Assembly: GCA_002344825.1 (NCBI GenBank)
Contig: DDUN01000027.1
Span: forward strand, 1 to 37,092
Direction of reading: 5' to 3'
Source: Candidatus Multiplicimicrobium inquinatum
GTDB taxonomy: Bacteria > Omnitrophota > Omnitrophia > Omnitrophales > Aquincolibacteriaceae
DNA length: 37,092 nucleotides
Shown: piece by piece, positions 7,316-16,332 of the stretch
How the letters are laid out: each line of letters starts with the position of its first letter
Position numbering within the stretch: position 1 is the stretch's first letter
Notes under the pieces: generated by a model
Told to the model about the DNA's origin: nothing
The model's database searches: none
Seen by the model: the letters and a program-made list of their open reading frames with translations, nothing else
Program-made: the position numbers and the translations under genes

Positions 7316-8098
7316 CTATTTTTTTCTGTTCAGCTTTTTCCAGCGCCATGCTGCTAAATAAGCTATGTGGCTAGGCTTTGATATCTGTCCGCAAGAACAA
7401 TGCACAATAAAAAGGGCTAACGGCGTAATTCGCCCCACGATGTGATAAATCTTTTCTATTTTCGGCATTTTGCCGCAACGCACGCACGGAACTGCTGTTA
7501 CTTGCTTATTTAAAGTTTCCTGCTCTTGAATACTCTTTTCACTTTCCTTCTCCCGCCACCCGCCAACAACAGGATCATGCTGAAAGGTTAACTCTTTTGG
7601 AACAGACTGATCCTCGACAGTTTGCGGCCACAAGCGACTTGAACAGTAAAGCCAAGAATAAGCAGCAAAGGTTGGCAAAAAAACTACAACTGCCATTAAA
7701 GATTGTATGCAGACCAATGGATTGCTTTGAGGAAGGGGACGATATTGTCCATATTGAAGAGTTGTAAATGTTGTAACACTAAAATAAATTGCTTCAAAAA
7801 ATGAGGGGCGCGAACCATCCATTCTTTCAAATCCAACGAAGTAATAACATATCGCATACGTTCCTATCATAAAAATAAGATAGGACAGGAAACGCCAAAG
7901 AATATGCCCGAATAGATTTGACGACCAATTAAGTTTAAGCGGAATACTAGAAAAAATTATTACCAACATCAAAATAAGGCTTATCGCTGTTAGCCAAAAT
8001 AAATACGGAATGAAATGAGTTAAAAGAGCCGCTGAGAAAGCGATAAATGCAAAAATAAAATAAGCTGCATCTAACAAAGCCATACTAACTACACGCAT
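7316..8098 (-). CDS. potassium-channel-like membrane protein with C-terminal zinc ribbon
   Basis: A 260-residue inner-membrane protein. Hydrophobic helices lie at about residues 8-29, 32-53, 66-89 and 127-152. Between the last two is a pore loop, FFEAIYFSVTTFTTLQYGQYRPLPQ (100-124 region), resembling the Ion_trans_2 filter TxGYG but reading T-T-L-Q-Y-G-Q. So it is channel-like, with a changed selectivity filter. The cytoplasmic tail has two Cys pairs, CVRC (205-208) and CSC (234-236), spaced like a zinc ribbon, then a basic end (WRWKKLNRKK). GGAG precedes the start at suitable distance. It lies 22 bases behind hsdS and 22 before the SIR2-like gene, so it is cotranscribed. A role in collapsing membrane potential during abortive defence is inferred from context. 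Confidence 0.7.
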   Translation of the reverse strand: MRVVSMALLDAAYFIFAFIAFSAALLTHFIPYLFWLTAISLILMLVIIFSSIPLKLNWSSNLFGHILWRFLSYLIFMIGTYAICYYFVGFERMDGSRPSFFEAIYFSVTTFTTLQYGQYRPLPQSNPLVCIQSLMAVVVFLPTFAAYSWLYCSSRLWPQTVEDQSVPKELTFQHDPVVGGWREKESEKSIQEQETLNKQVTAVPCVRCGKMPKIEKIYHIVGRITPLALFIVHCSCGQISKPSHIAYLAAWRWKKLNRKK

Positions 8099-8120
8099 AT
8101 CTCTCCCTTAATAGAGTCAC

Positions 8121-9926
8121 TCACTGGACCAATGGCTGAAGAACTTCGAGGAATTCAGCAACGAATTTCACATTATCCTCATCAACAGTAATAGGCTGGA
8201 AAGCAGGGTTTTCCGGCATTAGCTTTGCCTTGCGGACAACCCCTTCATCGGTATTCTGCCTATAGACTCTCAATCTTTTTACTGTGTAATGCCCACCAGA
8301 TTCAGGGTCTTCTGAATCGTGGAGCTGAAAAACGGCTATCATGTCATTACGAAGCTGCGGCGCTTTACGTAGAAATAGACAATGTGCGCCATCTGGAATG
8401 AGCGGTTCCATGGATCGCCCTACCACCTTGGCGACAAACATGCCTTTTTTCAACGGCCTTGAAGTATTGATTTCAACCCACTCATTGAAATTAGGTCTTT
8501 GGTCTTCCCCAAAAGTCCCGGCGGCAATCTCAAGATCAAGTGAAGGAACACAGTTCACATATCTTTCTTCGCGACGCGGAACAATTGAGCGAAAATAAAC
8601 AACCTCTGAAGCGCTCGTTTCTTTTTTAATACTTGGCTCGTTCCGGCTCGATAGCTTCTCTTTATCCTTTAAGCCTTCTCTCGTATTTTCAGAAATGCTT
8701 ACCTGGCCATTCATAAGCATCGGGAGAAGCCAATCGCGCGTTTCCATGATAAGCAGATTTTCCTTCGCATGGTTTATTATTAGCTCATAAAGATGACTTG
8801 CTTTTGAATTGTATAATTTTAAGATATTCGAGTTTTCACTCGGCATAAGGATTAGCGATTCATCAACTGTGTCTTTATTTATATGAGGTTGTTGCGCTCC
8901 CGTCCTCAAGCTAAGTAATCTTGGAATCTCATTTTTTAGATACGGATACAAAAAACAATTTTTAATTTCACCCTTTTCTTTAATACCCACAACAGACTGA
9001 TTGACACAGGCATCAATCCCCAGAATGGTTGGTCTCAAATGCCGCGTAATAGAAAGCAAAACACTGCCTTTAGGTAATAACTCTGTAGCAGAATGAGAAA
9101 TTGCTACCTCTGTTATTTTTAACTCAGAAGTCACCACAGGAAAGCTTGCAATCTCTCCAGAGTTTAACCAATTAATACTTCCATCCTGCCAATACTCCTC
9201 TACCTTGGTTGAAGGGGTCCCACCCAAAGATGTTTGCAATAAGTCTCCAACTTTGGAAACAACCCACTTATCTGGAATTTCTCTTTTCAGCTCCTCATTC
9301 CAAACCATTTTTCCGCCGGAAGATTTGTAAGGTGTACCCTTTTCGTTAGGAAAGTCAAATTGGACAAACCAATAATCGTATAATGTCTTTGCCATTGCTT
9401 CTAACTCGGAATTGATTCGGTTGTTTAGTTCGATTTTGGAATCTAATGCAGATAAAACTGATGCGATTTTTTTTTGATACGGAAAATTCGGGATATCAAT
9501 TTCCATTAAATCAAAGGAATCTAAGTTAATAGTATCGAAAACAGAGCCTTGGCTTCTTTTCTTTATATTTAAAACATAATTTTTTAGGCAGTAATACAAA
9601 AAATCATTATCTAAAATTCCGCTTTTACCACGCAAACCAAAGCAGGATTGATTGAAGCTCATAGGAATTCCAATCTGAGCAAGCGCGCCAACTGTTCCTC
9701 GCGCAGAGATAATAAGATCACCCTTTTGTAATAATTCTGCATTGCTGTTCTTCAATCCAGCTACAGTGATCTTTTTTTCTGAATTGTATACATATCTTAA
9801 GTCATTGTTAAAATCGGTAACAGACAACCACCCGACGGTTCCTTCATCCCAATATTCTTTAACTGTTGTTTTTGGCGTGCCCCCACTTATTATGTCAACA
9901 GCCGCGCTAAGCGTGACCTTATTCAT
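8121..9926 (-). CDS. hsdS: type I restriction specificity subunit HsdS fused to a LexA-like S24 peptidase domain
   Basis: A 601-residue fusion. Residues 1 to about 411 are a complete HsdS: a first target-recognition domain (GGTPKTTVKEYW, GWLSVTDF), a central conserved helix (YQKKIASVLSALDSKIELNN), a second recognition domain (GGTPSTKVEEYW, INWLNSGEI, GAQQPHIN) and the usual end RDWLLPMLMNGQV. A charged linker follows. Residues about 445-601 form an S24 autopeptidase domain like LexA and UmuD: EIAAGTFG with a candidate A469-G470 cleavage site, GRSMEPLIPDG with Ser505, and GGHYTVKRL with Lys550. The Gly-to-Ser distance is 35, against 34 in LexA and 35 in UmuD. The Ser-to-Lys distance is 45, against 37, with an 8-residue insertion. 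It overlaps hsdM by eight bases. HsdS directs sequence recognition of the R-M complex; self-cleavage is predicted, not shown. Confidence 0.88.
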   Translation of the reverse strand: MNKVTLSAAVDIISGGTPKTTVKEYWDEGTVGWLSVTDFNNDLRYVYNSEKKITVAGLKNSNAELLQKGDLIISARGTVGALAQIGIPMSFNQSCFGLRGKSGILDNDFLYYCLKNYVLNIKKRSQGSVFDTINLDSFDLMEIDIPNFPYQKKIASVLSALDSKIELNNRINSELEAMAKTLYDYWFVQFDFPNEKGTPYKSSGGKMVWNEELKREIPDKWVVSKVGDLLQTSLGGTPSTKVEEYWQDGSINWLNSGEIASFPVVTSELKITEVAISHSATELLPKGSVLLSITRHLRPTILGIDACVNQSVVGIKEKGEIKNCFLYPYLKNEIPRLLSLRTGAQQPHINKDTVDESLILMPSENSNILKLYNSKASHLYELIINHAKENLLIMETRDWLLPMLMNGQVSISENTREGLKDKEKLSSRNEPSIKKETSASEVVYFRSIVPRREERYVNCVPSLDLEIAAGTFGEDQRPNFNEWVEINTSRPLKKGMFVAKVVGRSMEPLIPDGAHCLFLRKAPQLRNDMIAVFQLHDSEDPESGGHYTVKRLRVYRQNTDEGVVRKAKLMPENPAFQPITVDEDNVKFVAEFLEVLQPLVQ

Positions 9927-11544
9927 ACTTCAACTTTTCCATTTGATTTTTAATTTCTGATTCTAGCGTTTTTGATGCTGCAAAAAATAGATCGAAGTTT
10001 TTCTTAAAACCTTCCATTTTGGACGCGAACTCTCCTGGCGTTATGTCGATGTATTCAATCTTCACATCAAAATATTGTCCTGCACCAAATAAATATTTTC
10101 TTGCCTTAATCTGCTCATAAGAAACAACGACGGTAAAATCCTTAACGGTATCGTGTTTTTTAAAAGTACTGACGATTAGCTCTTCTTCCTCCTCAGAAAG
10201 CAAAGTCTTTTGATTTTTACCTTCCTTTACAGTCGTGCCCAGCTTAGAGGCGTCCATTAGAACAATATCGCCTTTAGTATTAGCCTTATCTAAAAATAAA
10301 ATTGAAACGTTTGTACCTGTGGTTGCAAAGATATTGCTCGGCATCGAAACCACCCCGCGTAGCATTTTTTCATTCACAAGCTTTTCTCGAATCTTTTTTT
10401 CGATGCCACTTTGGGCAGTAAGAAAACCCGTTGGAACAACTACTGCCGCTTTACCATTCTTAGAAAGAGAGAAAATAATGTGCTGAATAAAAAGAAGATA
10501 AATGGCCATTTTCGCTTTATCTTTATTCGGAACCTTTGGGAAGCCTGCGAAAAAGCGCTCTTTATTTTGTTTGGAATCCAACTGATCACGAAAATCGCTA
10601 AAATCTAACTTAAAGGGCGGATTTGAAACTACGTAATCGAAAGTCATCAGGCTGCTGCCGGTTTTATGATAGGGGGCGAGCAAGGTATTTCCTTGAATGA
10701 TATTTTGGATGGAATGCACTAAATTATTCAAAATCAAATTCAAACGAAGCATGCTCGATGATTTTTGGGAAATATCTTGAGAATAGATCGTGCAGCGATC
10801 TTCTCCAATGGCATGTGCTAAATTCATAAGTAACGTGCCAGAACCGGCTGAGGGGTCATAGCAAGTAACGTTCTTAACTGGCTTATCAATTAAAATCGAC
10901 GCCATGATTTTTGAAACCGCGTGAGGAGTGTAATATTCAGCATATTTTCCGCCACCATCTTTATTGTAATCTTTAATCAGATATTCAAAGATAGTCGCGA
11001 AGAAATCAAATTTCTGGTCAAAAATACCCTCAAAACTAAAATTAACCAGTTGATTCACCAGGGCTTTGCAGAAATCATCCCGCTTTGAGCTATCTGTAAT
11101 AAATTGGCTTAACTCATCGAACAGTTTAACCTTGGCGCCTGTTCCGGTTTTTACTGAAAAAATATCCGCATTTAAAATCGCAACAGCGCGTAAGATGTCA
11201 TCAAAATATTTCCCAAATTCTTCTTTATTTTGCTTCTTGTGAAGCTCGGACAAGAAGTGTTCACGCTTAAGTTTGGCGCTCTCGGGGGGCATGCGTAAAA
11301 GCAGCATTTCATACTGTTTATCCGGATAAGATTTAATATCTTGTTCCCAATTGCTCGATTTTTTAAGCTTTGGGTCAAGCTGTTTCACTTCGTAACCAAA
11401 CTTGTCATTCATGAATTTATAAAGAAAAGCTTGGGTAATAATCTTAAACTCATTGCCGTCATTGCCCAAACCATAGTTGTGGCAAACCCCTTTTAATCCA
11501 TCAATCAGGTCTTTTGTTTTTTGAATAAAATCTTGAATTACCAT
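9919..11544 (-). CDS. hsdM: type I restriction-modification DNA methyltransferase HsdM
   Basis: Modification subunit that, with HsdS, methylates adenine in the recognition site. 541 residues, normal for the family. An N-terminal helical domain (about 1-130) is followed by the N6-adenine methyltransferase domain, with the S-adenosylmethionine motif YDPSAGSGT (229-237) and the catalytic motif NPPF (308-311). YAEYYTPHAV (201-210) is also typical. The start overlaps the hsdR stop by seven bases and the stop overlaps the hsdS start by eight, indicating translational coupling. The order hsdR-hsdM-hsdS places the S gene last. All catalytic residues appear intact. Confidence 0.95.
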   Translation of the reverse strand: MVIQDFIQKTKDLIDGLKGVCHNYGLGNDGNEFKIITQAFLYKFMNDKFGYEVKQLDPKLKKSSNWEQDIKSYPDKQYEMLLLRMPPESAKLKREHFLSELHKKQNKEEFGKYFDDILRAVAILNADIFSVKTGTGAKVKLFDELSQFITDSSKRDDFCKALVNQLVNFSFEGIFDQKFDFFATIFEYLIKDYNKDGGGKYAEYYTPHAVSKIMASILIDKPVKNVTCYDPSAGSGTLLMNLAHAIGEDRCTIYSQDISQKSSSMLRLNLILNNLVHSIQNIIQGNTLLAPYHKTGSSLMTFDYVVSNPPFKLDFSDFRDQLDSKQNKERFFAGFPKVPNKDKAKMAIYLLFIQHIIFSLSKNGKAAVVVPTGFLTAQSGIEKKIREKLVNEKMLRGVVSMPSNIFATTGTNVSILFLDKANTKGDIVLMDASKLGTTVKEGKNQKTLLSEEEEELIVSTFKKHDTVKDFTVVVSYEQIKARKYLFGAGQYFDVKIEYIDITPGEFASKMEGFKKNFDLFFAASKTLESEIKNQMEKLKYE

Positions 11545-14500
11545 GATGGGGTTCCTTGATATTCGTCTAAATACTCTTTTACAAAATAATTATTGAGGAA
11601 GCGGGCCGATTCAGGCTCCAATCGGATTCTTGTCTGATCAAACTCGCTGATGACCAACCCCATCATAAAATTCGAGAAGTAACTTTCGTTATTCAACAGA
11701 CGGTTGTTCAGAAGTACTTTTTCATCAGCCTGATGTTTAATGCCAAGCAGGGCAGATTGAATTTCGCTTTCACTCTTTGAGATATTTCCACGCTCTAAAA
11801 TCCGCTTATGCAAACGCGCATATTTTGTGTCATTTTCATACTTAGCTTTCAGCAGATTGTTTCTTCGGTTAAGTTCGTTAACCCGGTCAAAAATACTTTG
11901 AAGGCTCTCAATGTTCCGCTTCATTTCGTCTTGCGTAACTTCATCCAAATTCTTTTTTTCAAAGAGCCTTTTAAGCTCATCGTATAAAGAAACAAAATGC
12001 GGATCTCTAGGATCGAAATTATTTGCCAATGCTTCTCTAGTTTTACGAAGCAAATCCTTTAAATGATCCGCGATAACCAGTTCTTCTTCAGAAACTTTAC
12101 GGAACATGAAATAGACATTCTCAAGAGCGACATTTAACAGGTTGGTTGTATCCGTGCTGTTTTGAACAGATTCTTTCAAATTGAGCAGATTCAAATGTCG
12201 TGAGACTTCGCTATAAAGCATGCTAAGTTTTTTAAAATCGATTCGATCCAAAAGTTCTTGGTGGCCATATAAGCGGATAATGTTGTAAAGATTCTTGGCG
12301 CTCTCTAAAGCTTTTTTAATGTCTAGAACAAGGGCCCGGTCCTGTATCTCGCTAATTTGCTGAGAGAATATTTCTGCGTTATTCAAATCATACTGAAAAA
12401 GCTTGTCTTTGATTTGCGTAATCTCAGATTCAATCTCTTCCTTTGATTTAAAGAGATCGGAGTACGTCTTCATCTCATCGCCCAATTCAGCCTGAAGCTC
12501 ATCAAAATAAGCTTTGTTGGTTGCATCGAATTCTTTGCGAATATCCGCAAAATCAACAACATAGCCATATTTAAATTCTTTGTAGGGGCGATTCACGCGG
12601 GTAAGGGTTTGAAGCAGATTGTGGTCTTTGACAATACGGCCCAAATAAAGTTTTTTAAGACGCTTGGCATCAAAGCCGGTCAGAAGCATGTTGTAAACAA
12701 AAAGGAGGTCTGTTTTTCCTTCTTTAAAATCAGTTACTTCAGCTTTTCGGGAGTCTGTATCTCCGACATCATGCAAAATCAAAGCGGCTTTCAATCTATT
12801 GAGGAGAATGGACTTAGCTCCATACTTTGCAGCAGGCTCCGCGGCCGCCAGATACCGGGGCTGCTCATCTCGAACCGCTAACTCATATTTGGTATTAAAC
12901 ATTTCATAGAGCTTCTTGGCCTGTTCGGCACTATCACAAACAACCATTCCACCAATCGTTGAATCACCGTAAGTTGTTCGGCTTTTCAAAAAATCGGTAA
13001 CTATATAATCGAGCATAGGGGCAACAAATCGTTCGTGGGCGTAAACGGCGCGACGATCTAATGCTCCTTGAAGAATTTCAACTTCTTTCAACGCTCGCTC
13101 TAACTCAATTTTGTAATTCGTTTCAATCCCTTCCCGAATGAGTTTCAGCGTATAGCCGTCCGCAATGGATGCGTTGTAATAATATTTATGGATGTAATCC
13201 CCAAAAATATCTCGGGAGCGAGAATCGATTCCAATCAGAGGTGTTCCTGTTAGCCCAATTAGAACAGCGTTTCGATCAGAGCTAAAAAGGTTCGCCAGAA
13301 AGCTCCCGGTCGGATTGTAACTCCGGTGGACTTCGTCTAGGAAATAAACCCGCTGAACATTGATGTCATAGCTACTCGGCCTAGGCAGCTCGGTTTTGTC
13401 GTCAAACTTTTGAATGTTGACCACCGTTATTTCTCTTTTGCCAGCAAGATTATGGACCGCCGTTTGCAGGCTAAAATCACGGGCAAGATCTTCTTTTGAA
13501 TTGACTGTATGAACGACGAGACCTCGACTTGTAAACTCACGGCTAGCCTGGATCAATAAATCAAGGCGATCAACAATAAAGTAAAATTTAGGGACGACAC
13601 TTTTCTTATTAAAATAATCCGTTAGATAGTGTGTGCTGTAAAAAGCCAGCGCTGTCTTGCCACTCCCCTGAGTATGCCAAATGATCCCTTTTTTCACTCC
13701 CTTATCCAGCTTTGATTCAATTGCTTTAGTGGCAAAAAACTGAGGGTAGCGCATGACATGCTTTTCAAGCGCTCCGCCTTCTGTATTTACATAAGCAATA
13801 GCATATTTTAAAAATAGCCTAAGCCGATCTTTGCTTAGAAGCGAGGTCAAAAGCCGATTGGTGGGATTGCTGGGATTTTTATTTGTTAAAAATTCTGGCG
13901 AGTGCTTTATCGCAGAGAGGTTATTGTCTTTTAAAATACAATCTTCGATGCTGTCGTTTTCGGCCAATAAAATCTGTTCCAAATTAAACTGCTCTTCGTC
14001 TCGAAAACAGTTAAATACAGCATCGCCAAACGATGTTGTTGAGTAGAACGCGCCTTGAATTGGGACGACGCTCTCGGTGTCATACTCCATATTGTTGGAA
14101 TAAATTAATAACTGGGTAGCATTTATGAACCGTCTGAATTTCTTATTCTTAAATCGAACATTGATTCGATCACGCTCTGCAAGTATTCCCTCGGGATTAT
14201 TCGGCTTCTTAACCTCAATAAAGACCAATGGCAGACCGTTTACAAAGACCGTAATGTCGGGGCGAAACTCATCGTCACCATTTTTGTATGTAAGTTCAGT
14301 AACGACATGGAAAGAATTTTTATCGAAATTTTTGAAATCGATAAGCTTTAAACCAGATGTCGCCGTTAGCTTATTATAAAAAGCTTGCCCCAAATCTTCG
14401 TTGTCCAGTGCCAGACAAACATCTTCTAGCGCCTTCTTAATTTCACTCTCTTCAATTTCAGGATTAATTCGAACAAGGCTTTCTTTGAAAATATCCGTGG

Positions 14501-14615
14501 CTATATTAGTACCCTCATCTCTTTTGAAGTTTTGGAGAGAAAGATATTGATAGCCAAGCCGACACAAATGAAGAATCGCCGGGATTTTTACTCGTGTGTT
14601 TTCGTTAAATGCCAT
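11538..14615 (-). CDS. hsdR: type I restriction endonuclease/translocase subunit HsdR
   Basis: A 1025-residue restriction subunit that cuts unmodified DNA after ATP-driven translocation. The N-terminal nuclease core shows FRPDITVF with Asp120 and FIEVKKPNN with Glu134-x-Lys136. The superfamily 2 helicase motor shows motif I TQGSGKT (315-321), motif II DEVH (427-430) and motif III TGTP (456-459). A further helicase motif is TGFDAKRLKKLYLGR, with QTLTRVNRPY for motif VI. The long helical C-terminus contacts HsdM. The length is typical and the gene has no frameshift. It starts 13 bases after abiEii, so the toxin-antitoxin pair and the R-M genes form one unit. Confidence 0.95.
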   Translation of the reverse strand: MAFNENTRVKIPAILHLCRLGYQYLSLQNFKRDEGTNIATDIFKESLVRINPEIEESEIKKALEDVCLALDNEDLGQAFYNKLTATSGLKLIDFKNFDKNSFHVVTELTYKNGDDEFRPDITVFVNGLPLVFIEVKKPNNPEGILAERDRINVRFKNKKFRRFINATQLLIYSNNMEYDTESVVPIQGAFYSTTSFGDAVFNCFRDEEQFNLEQILLAENDSIEDCILKDNNLSAIKHSPEFLTNKNPSNPTNRLLTSLLSKDRLRLFLKYAIAYVNTEGGALEKHVMRYPQFFATKAIESKLDKGVKKGIIWHTQGSGKTALAFYSTHYLTDYFNKKSVVPKFYFIVDRLDLLIQASREFTSRGLVVHTVNSKEDLARDFSLQTAVHNLAGKREITVVNIQKFDDKTELPRPSSYDINVQRVYFLDEVHRSYNPTGSFLANLFSSDRNAVLIGLTGTPLIGIDSRSRDIFGDYIHKYYYNASIADGYTLKLIREGIETNYKIELERALKEVEILQGALDRRAVYAHERFVAPMLDYIVTDFLKSRTTYGDSTIGGMVVCDSAEQAKKLYEMFNTKYELAVRDEQPRYLAAAEPAAKYGAKSILLNRLKAALILHDVGDTDSRKAEVTDFKEGKTDLLFVYNMLLTGFDAKRLKKLYLGRIVKDHNLLQTLTRVNRPYKEFKYGYVVDFADIRKEFDATNKAYFDELQAELGDEMKTYSDLFKSKEEIESEITQIKDKLFQYDLNNAEIFSQQISEIQDRALVLDIKKALESAKNLYNIIRLYGHQELLDRIDFKKLSMLYSEVSRHLNLLNLKESVQNSTDTTNLLNVALENVYFMFRKVSEEELVIADHLKDLLRKTREALANNFDPRDPHFVSLYDELKRLFEKKNLDEVTQDEMKRNIESLQSIFDRVNELNRRNNLLKAKYENDTKYARLHKRILERGNISKSESEIQSALLGIKHQADEKVLLNNRLLNNESYFSNFMMGLVISEFDQTRIRLEPESARFLNNYFVKEYLDEYQGTPSW

Positions 14616-14628
14616 AGTCTATTCTTTG

Positions 14629-15462
14629 TTAATCCTCAGCCGCATTAGCGTCTTCAAACAGCTCTTTAAGCTTGGTTTCGATTTCTTTCATAACAATTTT
14701 GATTTCAGGTAAATGGGCGATTTGTTTCTTCAAACGAATTTCCCAACGCTCCGCGTATGATCTATTATGCAAATGCGGACGCAAAACACTCAGAGACGGA
14801 TAGTATCCGTACTTCTGTTTAAAAGTGTCCTTAACCTGATCAAGATTAAAATCGAATTGATCCAGGCGATTCAAAAGAAACCAGATATCAAAAACATCAC
14901 GAGGCTCTTTACGGTTACTATCCGGCAAAAGCCCGAGTTTATTGGCCAAAATCGTATTCAGGGTTTGCACCCTTAAAACACGACCTTTCTTTTTCAAGTC
15001 CGTATAGGTTTCTATGACTTTGCCGTTTTCAATCTGCCCCGCGATCTCTCTGCCGTGAGCAAAATCGATCTGGATTTCTTTAGGCGCACCAACAATTTCA
15101 TCATAGCCCGAATAGCTCATGTACATCCTGGCCCTGGAATCATCTGAAAGTGTTTTGTTGGGGTCAATCCCGAAGCTTAAATTGGCTTCTTTACGCGCCA
15201 AGCTGAAACTGTCATTTAACATTTCCGCCATTTCATTCAGCTTAAAATCTTTTGAGCTGATTAGATCAATGTCTTCTGAAAAACGGTGATCTTCAAAATG
15301 AATCCGTTTGATGGCTGTGCCGCCATAGAAAATAAAGTCCTCTTTTAATTTGCTTGTGGCGATACAGTTCAGCGCCCAGCAAATCGCGTAGTCTTTTTCG
15401 ATGGTTTCGGCCGGCACTTCAAAGCGTTCGGCGGCGGCGTTGATTTCTTCTAAAGGAATCAT
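14629..15462 (-). CDS. abiEii: AbiEii/AbiGii-family nucleotidyltransferase toxin
   Basis: Toxin of a type IV abortive-infection toxin-antitoxin pair; family members are nucleotidyltransferases that stop growth when not neutralised by AbiEi. I start it at the ATG at 15462, which overlaps the abiEi stop as ATGA; the longer reading begins with TTG two codons earlier. 277 residues. The polymerase-beta-type signature is seen as FYGGTAIKR (about 45-53) and RFSEDIDL (60-67), with both acidic residues present. Later DVFDIWFLL is also typical of the family. It sits between its antitoxin and hsdR with 13 bases to the latter. It seems intact, so the pair is likely active as an addiction module for the island. 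Confidence 0.88.
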   Translation of the reverse strand: MIPLEEINAAAERFEVPAETIEKDYAICWALNCIATSKLKEDFIFYGGTAIKRIHFEDHRFSEDIDLISSKDFKLNEMAEMLNDSFSLARKEANLSFGIDPNKTLSDDSRARMYMSYSGYDEIVGAPKEIQIDFAHGREIAGQIENGKVIETYTDLKKKGRVLRVQTLNTILANKLGLLPDSNRKEPRDVFDIWFLLNRLDQFDFNLDQVKDTFKQKYGYYPSLSVLRPHLHNRSYAERWEIRLKKQIAHLPEIKIVMKEIETKLKELFEDANAAED

Positions 15463-16289
15463 CCCCAAACACTCGCTTTAAGTTCTTCAATGCCTGAATT
15501 CAGACGGATTCCCCAACGATTCTGATAACCGCCTTTTTTAGCACCATCCGGATCAAATAGAACATAGCCTTTGGCGTTTTTAATCATGGCCAGGATTTGC
15601 TCGGCGAATTTGTCATTTCCTATTTTCAATGCCTCAACAATAAAACCTAATCGTTTCACGGCCGCTTTAGTTTTGAACTTTTTTGCATCTGCGGCGAGTT
15701 TGGGCCAATTAATTTCTTTTTGCTTTGCCCAAATCCCCCGAATCACGTCAATCATACCGCCGCTAATATCAGGCCGGTCTAAACCATCTAAAATAGTCCG
15801 CTCAAGATCACTCACCTGAACTTGCTCTTGTTTCGTTGCCCAATGGGTTGTTAATCCCCAAAAGTGTTCTTTCTTCGAGAAAATAAAATGGTATCGAATA
15901 TCTTGCAGTTTTTTATTTGGAATCCGCGCGGGTGTCGTGATGTAAACATCCAGCGTAACATGCGAAGTCATTCCGTGAAGGCGCATAGCGCTATAATGTG
16001 AAAGAAAATAAGAATTAGGTGCCGCAATCTCACGAGCAATGATTGGCCAATTTTTTAATTGGGTATTTTCAGCACCCGTTTGAAGAATCAAATACTTTGC
16101 GCTCTTAATTCTCGCAATTACATTCCGCTTAACCAGATTCGTAAGCAACTTGGCAGTTGCAAGATAATCTGCTTTCGTGTACTTGAGCGCTTCCTCAAGC
16201 GTAAATATGTTTTTCCCGTTTTTCAGCAATTCTTGTATTAAACGGGCACTAACAGTTCCCAAAGTCTTTGCCGTTGTTGGTTTTACCAT
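15459..16289 (-). CDS. abiEi: AbiEi-family antitoxin and autoregulator
   Basis: Antitoxin partner of AbiEii, 276 residues. The N-terminal winged-helix part (about 1-75, with LEEALKYTKADYLATAKLLTNLVKRNVIARIKSAKY) is the DNA-binding domain used by the family to repress its own promoter. The C-terminal domain (FLSHYSAMRLHGM, DLERTILDGLDRP) is needed for antitoxicity in characterised members. It is the first gene of the seven-gene defence operon, so its repression could set the level of everything downstream. AGGA stands eight bases before the ATG. A 9-bp-arm palindrome overlaps a possible -35 box just upstream, in agreement with autoregulation. Confidence 0.88.
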   Translation of the reverse strand: MVKPTTAKTLGTVSARLIQELLKNGKNIFTLEEALKYTKADYLATAKLLTNLVKRNVIARIKSAKYLILQTGAENTQLKNWPIIAREIAAPNSYFLSHYSAMRLHGMTSHVTLDVYITTPARIPNKKLQDIRYHFIFSKKEHFWGLTTHWATKQEQVQVSDLERTILDGLDRPDISGGMIDVIRGIWAKQKEINWPKLAADAKKFKTKAAVKRLGFIVEALKIGNDKFAEQILAMIKNAKGYVLFDPDGAKKGGYQNRWGIRLNSGIEELKASVWG

Positions 16290-16300
16290 GAGCTATATCC

Positions 16301-16329
16301 TATGTATAAAAATTGACTCGTCAAGTCAA
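16301..16329 (-). promoter_or_regulatory. possible promoter of the defence operon
   Basis: Read on the minus strand: TTGACT (16324-16329), 17-base spacer, TACATA (16301-16306). The -35 is near consensus but the -10 is poor and lies very close to the abiEi start, so the exact promoter is uncertain. The overlap with the palindrome is the main reason to record it. Confidence 0.35.
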
Positions 16330-16332
16330 TTT
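16310..16332. promoter_or_regulatory. palindromic operator before the AbiE/R-M operon
   Basis: AAATTGACT, CGTCA, AGTCAATTT: perfect 9-bp arms around five bases, 20 bases upstream of the abiEi start. AbiEi proteins are known to bind inverted repeats in their own promoter. The arm contains TTGACT on the minus strand, so a bound protein would cover the -35 region. Confidence 0.6.
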
